Shown piece by piece: positions 23,956 to 34,789 of a stretch of 64,000 nucleotides of DNA; positions within the stretch are counted from its first letter, which is position 1; each line of letters opens with the position of its first letter. Position numbers and translations under genes: made by a program. This stretch comes from Wyeomyia smithii (lineage: Eukaryota; Arthropoda; Insecta; Diptera; Culicidae): assembly GCF_029784165.1 (NCBI RefSeq), contig NC_073695.1, forward strand, positions 207,657,781 to 207,721,780. Reading direction: 5' to 3'. The notes below the pieces were generated by a model that had not been told where the DNA came from, made no database searches, and was given only the letters and a program-made list of their open reading frames with translations.

Positions 23956-25135
23956 GCTTACTTTACTTTGTTTGCTAACGGACCGTTCACCGCTTTAGGG
24001 CCGAATGAATTAGAGATGTCCAGCTTCTTCTGTCTTGGGCAGCCGTTCTCCAGCCTCCTCGTACACCAGCAGATCGTGCATCTTCTTCTACGACGTACAT
24101 CCACCGCGTGCGAGGCCTACCACGGAGTCGACGGCATCTTCCTGGTTCTCCATTGAAAATAGTTTTGGTGGCTATCTCGACAAATATTCTGGCTACATGT
24201 CCAGCCCACTGAAGCCTGCCACGCTGTATAACCCTTACTATATCAGCATGTTTGTATGCTTGGTACAACTCGTGATTCATGCGCCTGCGCCATACTCCAT
24301 CTTCTAATTTACCGCCATGTATCGATCGCAGGACTTAACGCTCAAAAACTCCGAGCACTCGTCGATCAGATTTCTTCAGCGTCCATGCTTCATGTCGGTT
24401 AAGGGCTACCGGGAGGATCAGTGTCCTATACAGCGCTAGTTTCGTGCAAAAATGCAAACTACAGGACCTTAGCTCATCGTTTCACTTCACGGCTCATATC
24501 GTTGTCACATGTCACAAGCGAACCAAGATAAATGAATTCGTCAACCACTTCAAATCGTTCCCATCTATCTCCAACTCAGCACTAACAACACGGGAACCCT
24601 GTCCCACGCTTCCTACCAGCTACCATGTTTTTCGTTTTGGTAAAGTTATTGACAAGTCCTAATATCGCAGCTTCCCTTTTGAAAGGCACGAAGGCCTCCT
24701 TCACGGCCCTACGGTCGATATCGATGATATCAATGTCGTCCGCAAAACCAAGGAGCATGTGAGCTTTCGTGATTAACGTACCGCACGTTCGCACGTTTGC
24801 TCTTCGTACTGCACCTTCGAGGGCGATGTTGAACAGCAAGTTAGAGAGCGCATCCCCCTGCTTTAGTCCATTTAACGTTACGAACGCGGTTGATGTCTCG
24901 CCAGCTATTCGCACGCATGATTTCGATCCCTCCAGCGTCATACGAATCAGCTTAATTAGTTTCGTAGGGAAACCGTGTTCCAGCGTTATCTGCCAAAGCT
25001 CGTTTCTTTTCACTGAATCGTATGCCGCCTTAAAATCTATAAACAGATGGTGGGTCTGCATTATACTCCCGGAACTTATCGAGGATCTGTCGAAGGTTAA
25101 AAATTTGATCCGTCGTGGAGCGCCCCTGTCTGGAA
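23956..25135 (-). pseudogene. RTE-like non-LTR reverse transcriptase, 5'-truncated and broken
   Basis: From 25135 leftward the minus strand encodes RT motifs: HHLFIDFKAAYDSVKRNELW, GLKQGDALSNLLFNIALEGA and the catalytic FADD with a GFADDIDI context, then the thumb and a C-terminal region containing GRLQWAGHVARI and GRPRTRWM. Frameshifts and stops interrupt it. The start lies inside the RT domain, so the endonuclease is missing, as expected of 5' truncation. At the 3' end an AAAGTAAAGTAAG tail can be read at about 23956-23972. The sequence matches the copy at 36.7-38.2 kb closely. RTE clade assignment rests on motif resemblance and the short-repeat tail. Confidence 0.8.
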
Positions 25136-25364
25136 AACTGTTACATATGACCAAATACCACTTAACATAAGTAGAAGTACGTCAGGAATTGGAATGATGC
25201 TTAGAGGTCTGAAATCGACGCAATTTTTGCAACTGCTGATTCCTGTGAAACAGCTTAAAGTGACCAAATGTGCCTCAATATGGATATTTTTGTAATAGGA
25301 ATGATGCATGAAATCACGAATGCTTATTTCCGGTTTTTGAAAACAGTCATTTTGATAGAACACT

Positions 25365-28117
25365 TAGGGCGCCAATCATCGTATGGAAAAAAAGTGACCA
25401 GAAAATTAAAAAAAAACCCTATACAGAATGTTCACCTGCTCGAAAAAACACCCTGTGCAAAATTTCAGCTCAATTGGACTTAAAATGGGGTGGCGCAAAG
25501 CGATTGAAGTTTGGCTTTTTTGAAAACTGAAAAATCACCCAAGGGGGGGGAGGGGTACGTGAAATTTCGGTTTTCGAAATTTTTTTTTGATGCCAAATGA
25601 CTTAAAAATGCATGAAACGTCGAGCATTGGTGTCATCTGAAAAAATTTTTTTTTGCAAAAATTTACTCTCTGGGACTCGTTTTTTCAATTGTGGAAGGCG
25701 GAGTTCAAAATGTTTAGAATTTATCTTTTGAAATTGATCACTAGTCTCTCGAAATAGCTTGTATAATGATATACATCATAACTAACATCGAATACATTAT
25801 GTTTCATTAGGGTGGTTCATTTATTCGACATAGGGTGGTTCATAATATTGTGTAAAAATGAGTATAAAATGAAAAAAATCACTTTTCACTGAATACCAAT
25901 AGAAAAATTCCTGAAAATATAATATTTGTTATATCATTGTCGTTAGGGTGGCAATGTTGAATTGGAAAAATTATAAGCAAAATGGCAAAATATTACAAAA
26001 CAAATTTACAAAATGTATCAAACTACTCTGTGCAAAAAAAAATATCTCAACCAAAATTAATTTTGTGTCTCGTGGAAAATGTTGAATGCTTTCATGTCAT
26101 TTGCAAAATCACACACGGGAGGAACATGGAGTTTTAATATTTGAAAAATGTTTTCGATTCCAAGTGTCTTAAACTTTTAAATGAAACGGTGGAAACTGAT
26201 GGAATATGTTATATTACTTTGTTTGAAAAATCTACTCTCTAAGACACTTGCACTCGTCTTTCGAATGTTGTACCAGACAATTTATTCGTTTTATTTACCA
26301 CAATAATGTCCTTTGCCAACACTTGATTGAACATACAGTGATCTGACTTAAATAATCGGACAAAAGACTGTATCGATATTATTCAGTGATAAGGCGTCGT
26401 ACACAAATTACGTAACGCTAAAAACCTAGATTTCAAACCCCCTCTCCCCCCTATGTAACGATAAGTAACGTTCTATATGACTCCCCCCCTAAAATTACGT
26501 AACGCTGGACAACCTGTCCCCCCTCCAAATTTGCAATTTTGAGCAAACTTCACAGTTACGTAACGATCTTTACTACTCCCCCCCCCTACCCCCTATGTAA
26601 CAATAAGTAACGCAGACTTAACCCCCCTCCCCTCCCCCTCCATGTGTTACGTAATTTGTGTACGACGCCTAATGAGAGTATAGGGGTCTCAATCAGATAC
26701 GCAACACAATTGACTCGTTGTTTCTGGGTTTGCGTCGTTTTGACAGTTCGACCATACATTTTCTGTCAAGTTTACATCATCAGAACGACGTTTTTATAGG
26801 CAAAAGAGACCAATTTGTGCTATTGGTTTAATTTATTGAAGCACAACTCATTTTTGAAAAGCTATTGAAAAATGCCATTTCGGATAGGTATTGATGATTA
26901 CAAAATTTTTTAGAGCCAACACGGTTCATTTGAGCGGTGTGACATCTTCGGCAAAGTTGTAGATAACAGTTTTGTTTTTTAAAAAAAATATACATTCTGA
27001 AAACAAAAATCACTAATTTAAAAAAAAATAAAGAAAGTAATAAATCAATTATCGAAAACAGCCCATTTAAAAAACCGATTTTTTTTTTTTATAAAAACTA
27101 CGAAAGTTTTCCTGAACAACGAAACCGGCCATGCAGAAATCAGAAAAAAAGTTATATTTTTTAAATTTTTTTTTTCACAGGGTACATTTTTTTTGGAGGA
27201 ACGAAGTTATTATTTACAACTTTGCCAGATACACTATGCCAATCAAATAAACCGTCGGCAAAGTTTTAGATAATATTTTGTCCTTTCGAAAAAAATATGC
27301 CTCTTAAAAAAAATTATTGAAAATAATTTTTTTTTCAAAATTTTTTTTTTTTTTCAAAAAATGATAACTTATTTTTCTTGTTTTCTATATGATTGGACTG
27401 GTTTCATTGTTTTGGTAATCTTTCGTAGGTTTTATTTAAAAAAATCAAGTTTTAAAAAAATGAGCCCTTTTGAATAATTAATTTTTAATCTTTCTTCTTA
27501 CTTTTGAACGAATAATTTTTTGAGTGTAACTTTTTTGGAAAGGCCGAATTATTACCTACAACTTTGTCGAAAACGTTTCACCAATCAAACGAACCGAAGT
27601 GCTTTTTTTTATTTTATACTCATTTTTCACAATATTATGAACCACCCTATGCCGAATAAATGAACCACCCTAATGAAACATAATGTATTCGATGCTAGTT
27701 ATAGTGTATATCATTATACAAGCTATTTCGAGAGACTAGTGATCAATTTCAAAAGATAAATTCAAAACATTTTGAACTCCGCCTTCCACAATTGAAAAAA
27801 CGACTAAGTCCTAGAGAGTAAATTTTTGCAAAAAATATTTTTTTTTAGATGACACCAATTCTCGACGTTTCATGCGTTTTTAAGTCATTTGGCATCAAAA
27901 AAAAATTTCGAAAACCGAAATTTCACGAACCCCCCCCCCCCTTGGGTGATTTTTCGGTTTTCGAAAAAACCAAACTTCAATCTCTTTGCGCCACCCCATT
28001 TTAAGTCCGATTGAGCTGAAATTTTGCACAGGGTGTTTTCTCGAGCAGGTGAACATTTTGTATAGTTTTTTTTTTTTTTTTGAAATTCGAGATGACCATT
28101 TTGGCTGGCACCTTATA
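25365..28117. mobile_element. 2.75-kb foldback element with arms of about 500 bp
   Basis: The left arm (about 25365-25885) and right arm (about 27605-28117) are long inverted repeats of high similarity. Mirrored landmarks include GAATGTTCACCTGCTCGA, a G-run of 8 against a C-run of 10, GTGGAAGGCGGAGTTCAAAA, GAAATAGCTTGTATAATGAT and CATTAGGGTGGTTCATTTAT. The interior is AT-rich, holds a nested G-rich MITE (26392-26670) and repeated GGCAAAGTTGTAGATAA-type units. No transposase is seen. Ends are approximate since outer similarity fades near GGCGCCA / TGGCACC. Confidence 0.85.
26392..26670 (-). mobile_element. G-rich MITE copy B, nested in the foldback element
   Basis: Terminal inverted repeats AGGCGTCGTACACAAATTAC and its reverse complement are nearly perfect. 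The plus strand carries the C-runs, so it is inverted relative to copies A and C. Flanks read GATA on the left and AATG on the right, compatible with a TA-type duplication but not decisive. At 279 bp it has fewer internal TACGTAA/G-run modules than copy A. Confidence 0.85.
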
Positions 28118-29159
28118 CAACACCACCTAATATAGGCGTTTCCGAAACCAGGATGGTAACCAGAGACCGGAAATTAACCCCATTTACCATTTTGAATCTT
28201 TAATAAATATGACTGATATAAACATATCGATACAAGCTAATGTATTCCAATTTTAGCGTAAGAGAGAGTTGTAAAAAAAATTATTGCTGCAATAAACCGC
28301 TTAAAAACGCGACGCGCAAACGGACACAACACTTATTGTTCTTACAAACGTAAAAGGACAACAAAAAATTATCTTTTAAGTCGACCGGTTTCGGTCCCCG
28401 TGTGGACCATCTACTGGACAATGCCCAACTGTTGGTCTCTGAGAAATTTATCTTCACTAGGGGTTAAAATTCACAGGAATGGGTAATAATTTATATTTTT
28501 TTCTTTTTTTTACGTTTGAGCTCTTGAACAAAATCTGTATTTACCAGTGTTTTATATACAGGATTCGATTATATATAGTGAAAACAAAAATTATCGAGTC
28601 CGTCCTACGTCGCTCAGGAAGTTCAGCTATATAGGGAAGTGGAATTGAAAATCTAAAAGTGGAAAAAGTGAAGAATAGGGTAAGGAACGACTAAATCAGT
28701 AGCGCCTATTTTAATCAGTCGAAGAGAACAGGCCTCAAACTCCTGAATTTTAATCAATATCGACAATTCCAATGATGGTAACAAAAACTTAGATTGTCTA
28801 GCTGTCTTACTAATATAAGAAATATCGTTAATCACAAAGAAATCTGTGAACAAACAGCATTAGAAACAAATCGACTTATATTGCAGCCATTCAGGGGACA
28901 CTTCGGGTGCTGAAAAAAAGCCTGCAAAACAGATGAAAACTGCTTAAAATAGGTTCGGGGTGATTGTAATAGTGTCCCTCGATTGGTAAATTCAATTGAT
29001 TATTGTTTAAGTTTGCTAACTTTGTTTTACAATCTGAAAACAAGTTAGGACAGAGAAAAAGATAGAGAACAGATTGATATACTTCTGTTTGAATTTCAAC
29101 CAACACATTTCGAGTATTTCGACTAAATACACAAGCGGTTCCTAAAGCTGCTCAGAATA
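28118..29159. other. Unassigned DNA with a GACCGGTTTCGGTC palindrome
   Basis: At 28382-28440 the sequence TCGACCGGTTTCGGTCC is followed by CATCTACTGGACAATG, resembling hairpin-bearing ends found on several insect repeats. The remaining sequence is AT-rich. From about 28630 there is a region related to the flank of the 43-kb promoter-like repeat. No gene recognised. Confidence 0.35.
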
Positions 29160-29590
29160 TGTTCCCTACCCTATGTCCAATTTCAAATGCTTCCTTCTTG
29201 CAACAGTCGATTGGAAAATCTTCTATGCATCCGCCCAAATGGAGAAAATTGTAATTTGATTATTCGAACTATTAAATATTGTCAAGTTTTGTTAAAACGC
29301 AAAATTCGACCTCTAACTCGTCGCTCAATGCTCACTTTCTCACGTACGATCGACAGAATTATACATCTAGTAAATCGGGAATATACTATTTGGCCTATGT
29401 AAGAGCCTGCTTTAGCCTATACTAGTCACATTATTTCTGGACAGCGACTACGACATTCCTTACATAGCAGCAGCGGATAGCAGCAGCAGTGGCAGCGGGA
29501 ATCAGCAGCGATAGCGGTAAGGTCAACTGATGCAGCGACTCTCTAGTAAAAAGCTATCTTTGTGCGGTAGCGGGCAGCACCAGTACTAGA
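29160..29590 (+). repeat. CCAAT/TATA promoter-like repeat with CAG tract, copy 2
   Basis: In order: CCAATTTCAAATGCTTC, GCAACAGTCGATTGGAAAAT, ATTCGAACTATTAAATATTG, CGATCGACAGAATTATA, a GGCCTATGTAAGAGCCTGCT block at the TATA position, then CAGCAGCGG/CAGCAGCAGTGGCAG repeats at 29467-29510. The first parts match 43.7 and 45.85 kb. No protein is evident. The family may derive from a gene or retroelement promoter. Confidence 0.65.
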
Positions 29591-29942
29591 TACACGATGC
29601 ACGTTAACGATCTGAATTGCTGGCATCCAAAATATATGAGTTATCAAATTTTCAGCGCAAAAACAGCTTTCCAGTGTGTTATCAGACGAGTGTCTTTTTC
29701 GCACTGTCACTGATATTGAAAAGATGCGGCCAGCATCATATCCTATAGTGAATTAAATAATAAATTTTGATGATAAATTAAATACCTAATTGAAGAGTCA
29801 ATATTTTCTCGTTCATAGGAACGGTTATAAATTTGACTTTATCTCCATATCTCAGAACTGAATTTTCTTTTCCTTTAGCAATATACAATTATCAACATTT
29901 TTTTTATCTGCTCCCAAACGACACTAAAAAGCATAAACAAAC

Positions 29943-30270
29943 CTTGAAAATTGTCAAGCCTTAATTATGCAAGTAACTGTATTCTATTGACAATGGTCAA
30001 TTCATGTTGAAACACAGATTACGATTGATCTGATTGGTCGTTTAATGATTGCTTTTCCTAACACGATCGACAGAATTATAAACTTAGTAAATCAGGAATG
30101 TGCTGTTTGGTCTACATAAGAGCCTGCTTCTGGCTAAACTAGTCACAGCGACTGGGACAGTCGATACTTAGCAGCAGCAGTGACTACACAAGCATTCCAG
30201 ATTCTGGCCAACAAAATTTCTGCTGACTGTCTAGTTTCCAGTTTGAAAACAGCCTTCCACTTTGTTATCA
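29943..30270 (+). repeat. CCAAT/TATA promoter-like repeat, copy 3
   Basis: AAAATTGTCAAGCCTTAATT, a GATCTGATTGGTCGTTTAAT block with an inverted CCAAT box, ACACGATCGACAGAATTATA and CTACATAAGAGCCTGCTTCT repeat the order of the 4.5-kb and 29.2-kb copies, followed by a short CAGCAGCAG run at 30172-30180. Confidence 0.65.
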
Positions 30271-30536
30271 GAATGCCATTAGAGGTAATATGATTTGAAT
30301 TAAATGTTTATAAAATTTTGAAATATTTTGCTACTTTCATCCAATAAAGCAAATGATTCGATGCCTTCGTCGCACACAAATTCACTATAATTCCCGCCGT
30401 CAGGGTAGCAGATAGGTGCATTAAAATTTTAAATTTAACAACAAATTGTGCTTTTTAGGACAAGTAAACAAATGGATTAAAGATTTATTTTTTTTTGTTT
30501 TGCGCTAGAATTAAGAGTTAAATGATGCTTTAACAT

Positions 30537-30757
30537 GCTTGTATTCTACCTGTTGAAACTTATTTGCGCTGTATAGTGTTTGTTCCATTTCTGTTCAGAT
30601 GCCGTATTTATACTTTCAAATTGGAATTCGGTAGCACTTCAACTCCTCTTTTGAACAAAATTTCAATCATATTCAATACAACTAATGTAACAAGCAACCT
30701 TATGTAGTTCTACGTCAACTTTGCGGTCGTGGTTTTACACAAAACCCAACACGGCTA
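30537..30757 (+). repeat. Distal part of the promoter-like repeat family
   Basis: About 220 bp aligns with 43980-44190: both carry ACCTGTTGAAACTT-like and CATTTCTGTTCAG blocks, TAGCACTTCAACTCC, then TTATGTAGTTCTACGTCAAC and TTGCGGTCGTGG. In the 43-kb copy it directly follows the CAG tract, so here it is likely the downstream end of copy 3. Confidence 0.65.
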
Positions 30758-30835
30758 TGATATTCAGTTTTTTCCTTGTTTTTTTCTACAGTATTTTTTA
30801 CATTGAGTACAGTGTGATGTTCTTTTCGATTACTA

Positions 30836-31802
30836 TTAGGTGCGCAACTAAGCTCTCGTTATTTGTGAATAGTTCGCGGCAGTAGTAAGTGCTGGTCGAT
30901 TTAAACATACCCAGAATGTAATGAACTAAGCATAGACAATTGGTAAAACAACCGCTCTGTCACGTTGGGAATTTCATTGTGGCGTCATATACTACTAATA
31001 GTGTGAAAATGTGAGACTTTTTGACAAATACACGTCATTTGCGCGAGGTGTCTCATTTCATTCGAAAAAATGGTGACTGAAGCGCATCTAGAGTTAGAAA
31101 AAGTTGTTCAAAGTGAAACAACGTCCCATGATTGGTTTTTTTGCTGTAAGGACGGTAATTTGAATGTTGACGACTGTCCGCGTGAAAGAAGGTAAAAACC
31201 ACCAAACGCTGGATTGGAGGAATACAAATGATGAGGATACATGCTAACTGCAGGAAAAGCTTGCATCGGTATTAGAAATTTTCCGCCAAATCATTTTCAA
31301 GCACTTGCAATTTGTAAAATATTCAAGAAAGGAACTTGGATTCCTTTGATATGAAGGAGAGCGATGTTGAGCATCGTTTTTCTGTTAGTGAGAAACTGCT
31401 CCAGTAGCAAAAGGAAGGGTTTTCTTCTTTGCCTCGTGACAGGTGATGAAAAATGGATTCATTACAGCAACCCCAAGAAAAGAAAGCTTTGGGAATTGCC
31501 GGTGTTAACAACTAGGGGCCATTGGAACCGAACGAAGACAATACTCGGAACGGTATCGACAGCAATTAAGTCTGAACTGCGCGAAAAACGGCCACAATAC
31601 AGAGGCACGAAAAGGTAATTCTACTGTATGACAACGCTCGGCCTCATACTTCCAAAGTCGTGAAACTTAGCGGAATTCAAGCTTTCCTAGAAAAATGGAA
31701 CAAAGCTATAGCCCCTTGAACGATTGGTAGGTAACTATTTTTTTTAAATGAAGCATCATTTTTATTGAAGAACAAATAGTGAGAACTTAGTTGCGCACCT
31801 AA
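30836..31802 (+). mobile_element. Mariner element with intact termini and an internal deletion
   Basis: Terminal inverted repeats begin TTAGGTGCGCAACTAAG and end with the reverse complement; TA dinucleotides flank both ends (30834-30835 and 31803-31804), the usual Tc1/mariner duplication. Total 967 bp, shorter than the usual 1.2-1.3 kb, because the C-terminal third of the transposase is missing. Confidence 0.9.
31070..31719 (+). pseudogene. Mariner transposase, frameshifted and lacking its C-terminus
   Basis: The ATG at 31070 begins a degraded DNA-binding region with TTSHDWFFCCKDGNLNVDDC, like mariner paired-type domains. The catalytic core starts with LVTGDEKWIHYSNPKKRKLW (31430-31490), containing the first aspartate. 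A one-base shift after TAA at 31616-31618 leads to VILLYDNARPHTS with the second aspartate. The expected third catalytic motif is absent; the sequence ends at TGA 31717-31719 shortly before the 3' repeat. It cannot encode active transposase. Confidence 0.85.
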
Positions 31803-31804
31803 TA

Positions 31805-33029
31805 TATTATTCAATAGTAGTAAAATGTAGATATATTTAATTCAAAATATCTATTCATTATAGATTTTTGTTTTCTTGTTGAAGTCTTTAACTACCTCTA
31901 CTAGAGCAATTTCAAAAAAATTTATTAATTTTAATTTTTTTTCACTAATTATCATTTTCGATTTGGCCGAAACTTTACACGGATGTCTCTGTGGGCTAAA
32001 GGTGGCAATTTGTGCTGCTGGTTTTTTGTGAATTACGACTCAATTAAAAAAGGACTATGTTAAAGAGGTATTGATGATAACAAATGTTTTAAAAGCTAGC
32101 ACGATTTGTTCGATCAATGTGACTAGAACCAGAACTAAAAATATTTGTAATCATCAATATCTTTTTCACATAAAGGCAATTCTCGCTGAAACTAGGCCAC
32201 TATTGACATGAGGTCTTTGAAAATTGTTTTTTTTGTCAGTTCAAAAAGTAATAATTGTTTTCAAACTTGTTCTAGTTGGTGGACCCCTTGTTCGCCAAGA
32301 GGTGAATAAGTCATAGAAAAGTGAAAATTGAATATTGTTTTCGAACTATATTTCAAAAATTTTCTCCAAAACTTTCTACAAACAGCACGTCATTATACAG
32401 AAAATATCCAGGGCTTTCATATGAGTGTTCATACTTTTGACCGCCATCTTAAATTCGCCGTCACCTTGAATTGATTCAGTGAAACGTGCTTCTGAACAAG
32501 TTGGCAGTCACCGATTTCAATTTCGAGAGTGACATTTGAAAGCCGAGAAAAAATCCTGCGAGATACATTCTAAAAATTAGGTGTGTCGCGTAAAACACTT
32601 TCATAAGATTGAAACATATTTAGTTGATTAGTTGAAGCTTTTGGATTGGGATGAACAACATGAAGTTATGGGTCTCTTAACACTCCGAAAAGATTCACTA
32701 TCAGCTACTTTCAGTACAAACAAAAATAGTACACGAATAAATAGTTTTTGATTGCTTCTGGGTGGAGCTGCTGAACCTATGGTGAATAGTGTGAAATAGT
32801 AATTTGAAAAGTTCATGAATAGGAATGTTCATGTTCAGTAGATAGGTGACTTTTTCACCATATAAAAAATGCAACACGGCTTCACAGCGCCTTGTTCTCA
32901 TTTTAATGATGCTGGAAGGAAGAACTTCAACGTTGAAGTTGTGCTTCCAATTCATATTAAATAATATCCGGAATGGTGACACAGTTAGCACTTTCTGACT
33001 AACCAAACACAATTAAAAAATATTCTCTC
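31805..33029. other. AT-rich repeat-derived DNA
   Basis: 31950-32130 (CCGAAACTTTACACGGATGT, GTGCTGCTGG, AGGTATTGATGATAACAAA) matches a repeat at 50470-50620 and part of 26780-26950. The rest has open frames up to 103 codons on the minus strand (33012-32701) without motifs. No gene recognised. Confidence 0.4.
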
Positions 33030-33330
33030 AGCAGTAAACGAGGTTAATGTGAATTCGAAGTGGTCGACCACTGTCGCGATAATTAATGGAGAGTCCTAGC
33101 TCGTGTGTCCATTTAAAATGTTATCGCTAATTTTATTTGCATGTTAATTGTCGATTTTCTCTCTTTCCTCCCGATCAAACGAGAAATCTCTATCTGTAAA
33201 TGATTGCTGGCAAACGATTACACATAATTAATTACAAGCATTTATTAAGTGACATCAACGGGCAAAAATTTTCCCTGCAATCAGCTGCAATAAAACTGTC
33301 TTATCAGTGCAGTTGCTGGCCCGGCCGGTT
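33030..33330. promoter_or_regulatory. Possible cis-regulatory segment rich in homeodomain/POU/GATA-like sites
   Basis: A repeat-free stretch with CGATAATTAATGG, GCTAATTTTATTTGCATGTT (an ATTTGCAT octamer beside AATT cores), TACACATAATTAATTACAAG, CAATAAAACTG and CTTATCAG within 300 bp. Such clustering is typical of developmental enhancers, but short AT-rich sites also occur by chance in this genome. It lies 430 bp beyond the 3' end of the trypsin gene; no target can be assigned. Confidence 0.2.
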
Positions 33331-33396
33331 GCACTGAGCTAGATGAGAAATAAAGTACGTCCGACGACGGCTTCTTTACTTCCGTCGAAAAGGTTC

Positions 33397-33444
33397 CCCC
33401 ATCCTCCTCTCCCCATCCTCCTCTCCCCATCCTCCTCTCCCCAT
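33397..33444 (+). repeat. 14-bp microsatellite-like tandem repeat
   Basis: Three exact units of CCCCATCCTCCTCT plus a partial fourth. Exact identity implies recent expansion. Confidence 0.9.
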
Positions 33445-33763
33445 GCACTCTTCTACCCTACCAGTACCGGGGTGATGATTATACGCCTGTTGAGTGGAAT
33501 GGTTGCCTTCGTGTCGTACAGTCAACATGGTTTTAATTAGTGCAACGTTTGCGAATCAGTCTCCGTCACACCCCGGTGATGAAACGCTCACTAGGTCTCC
33601 GGAGTGATGCAAAGGGACCTGCTCGAGTGGCAGCTCGTTATGGTGGGTCTCGTGACACATTAAACCAACAACGTTTAGTAAGCAGATAATTATAATTAGA
33701 ATCCTATTTATCGTTTCGTTTTGTGTAAGGAACTAAATTCAGATCTTCCTAGAATCAACTTTC

Positions 33764-34650
33764 CTAGACACCACTGACTTGTTTGATCCAGCTGCGAACG
33801 CTGGCCACACGCGAGTAAACTCCCGGATAATTTGGCTTAGCGCATCCGTTGCCCCAAGACACCACGCCGATTAATTTTCCGTTCGACACCAACGGGCCAC
33901 CGGAGTCTCCTTGGCAGGCGTCCATTCCACCTTGCTTGTAACCAGCGCATACCATCCTGGGAGTAATTCCTCCGTAGTTCGTATATGCGGCGGCGCATTC
34001 GTTAGCATTCACTGAAGGCACATTGGCAGCACGTAGATATCTGGAGGATTCTTTCGAGTTTTGTGTGTTACCCCAGCCGGACACTCGACACAATGCTCCA
34101 TCCGGAACGGGTTCATCCTGCTCGGGAAGCTGAATGGGAGCACTGGATCTTCCAAATGGTAGCTTTTTTTGTAACTCTAACAGCGCGAAATCGTAATCAA
34201 TCGAGGCTGGATTGTACTGGGGATGCTGAATAATTCGTTTAACAGGTACAAGTAGACCACCGTTGATTCGATCCGAGGAACCAATACGCACCAGCTCTTT
34301 CGGACTGGTGGAGTTACTGGCACAGTGAGCTGCTGTCAAGACCCAGATAGAACCGATTATGGATCCACCGCACTGATGGTTGCCGAGAACGCTCAGGGAT
34401 ATCTGATACGGGAAATCAACGATATCCGCCGGAAAACCACCAACGATTCGACCCATCGGTTCCAAAGGTGCTGGCGACAGAACCATTCGCGATGAAGCGT
34501 TCCACCATGGACGAGGCCGAACGGGGAGTTCTTGGTTGGCTGAAACAACACAAACTAAAACAGTGATGGAAAGTTTAGAATTCATTGGTTGTTCTTACCA
34601 TTTGCAACTCCAAGTAGGGTGAAGATCAGAGCAAGAAAAAAACGCTTCAT
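33764..34650 (-). CDS. Secreted trypsin-like serine protease (two exons, complete)
   Basis: Exon 1 is 34650-34599, a 59-base GT-AG intron spans 34598-34540, and exon 2 is 34539-33764, giving 275 residues. The spliced start MKRFFLALIFTLLGVANA is a signal peptide. A propeptide of about 30 residues ends PMGR and is cut before IVGG, the conserved N-terminus of active S1 proteases. The catalytic triad is visible: histidine in TAAHC, aspartate in DYDFALLEL, serine in CQGDSGGP. The aspartate six residues before that serine (MDACQGDSGGP) and glycines in SWGNGC and PGVY predict cleavage after Lys/Arg. Six chymotrypsin-fold cysteines can be placed. Likely an extracellular digestive or haemolymph protease; which one is not decided. 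An ATG inside the intron could give a longer exon-2 frame, but that would lose the signal peptide. Confidence 0.93.
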
Positions 34651-34658
34651 CGTGGTTC

Positions 34659-34735
34659 CGTTTGACTAGCAGTTGTAAGTAACTGCGTGAATCTTTTGTA
34701 TCCACTATTAATACTATGTTTTTTTATGCTACTTT
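34659..34735 (-). promoter_or_regulatory. Candidate core promoter of the trypsin gene
   Basis: Upstream of the start codon the minus strand has CATAAAAAAAC (34728-34718) and GGATACAAAAG (34703-34693) as TATA-like candidates, a GCAGTTACTT initiator-like site near 34686, and a TGATAAAG GATA-type site at 34732-34739. The order is plausible for an insect gut protease, but the start site is not established. Confidence 0.25.
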
Positions 34736-34789
34736 ATCAATTATGATAGTAAAACGGGGAATAACCACAGCTTTGAGATAAGATTATAC

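Noticed and set aside
24035..25170. Plus-strand frames of 90-133 codons
   Set aside because: They overlap the minus-strand RTE-like reverse transcriptase, whose motifs are unmistakable.
34540..34585. Alternative trypsin start at the ATG inside the intron (MNSKLSITVLV...)
   Set aside because: Canonical GT and AG boundaries and a typical signal peptide on the upstream exon support splicing; the intronic start gives an atypical N-terminus.
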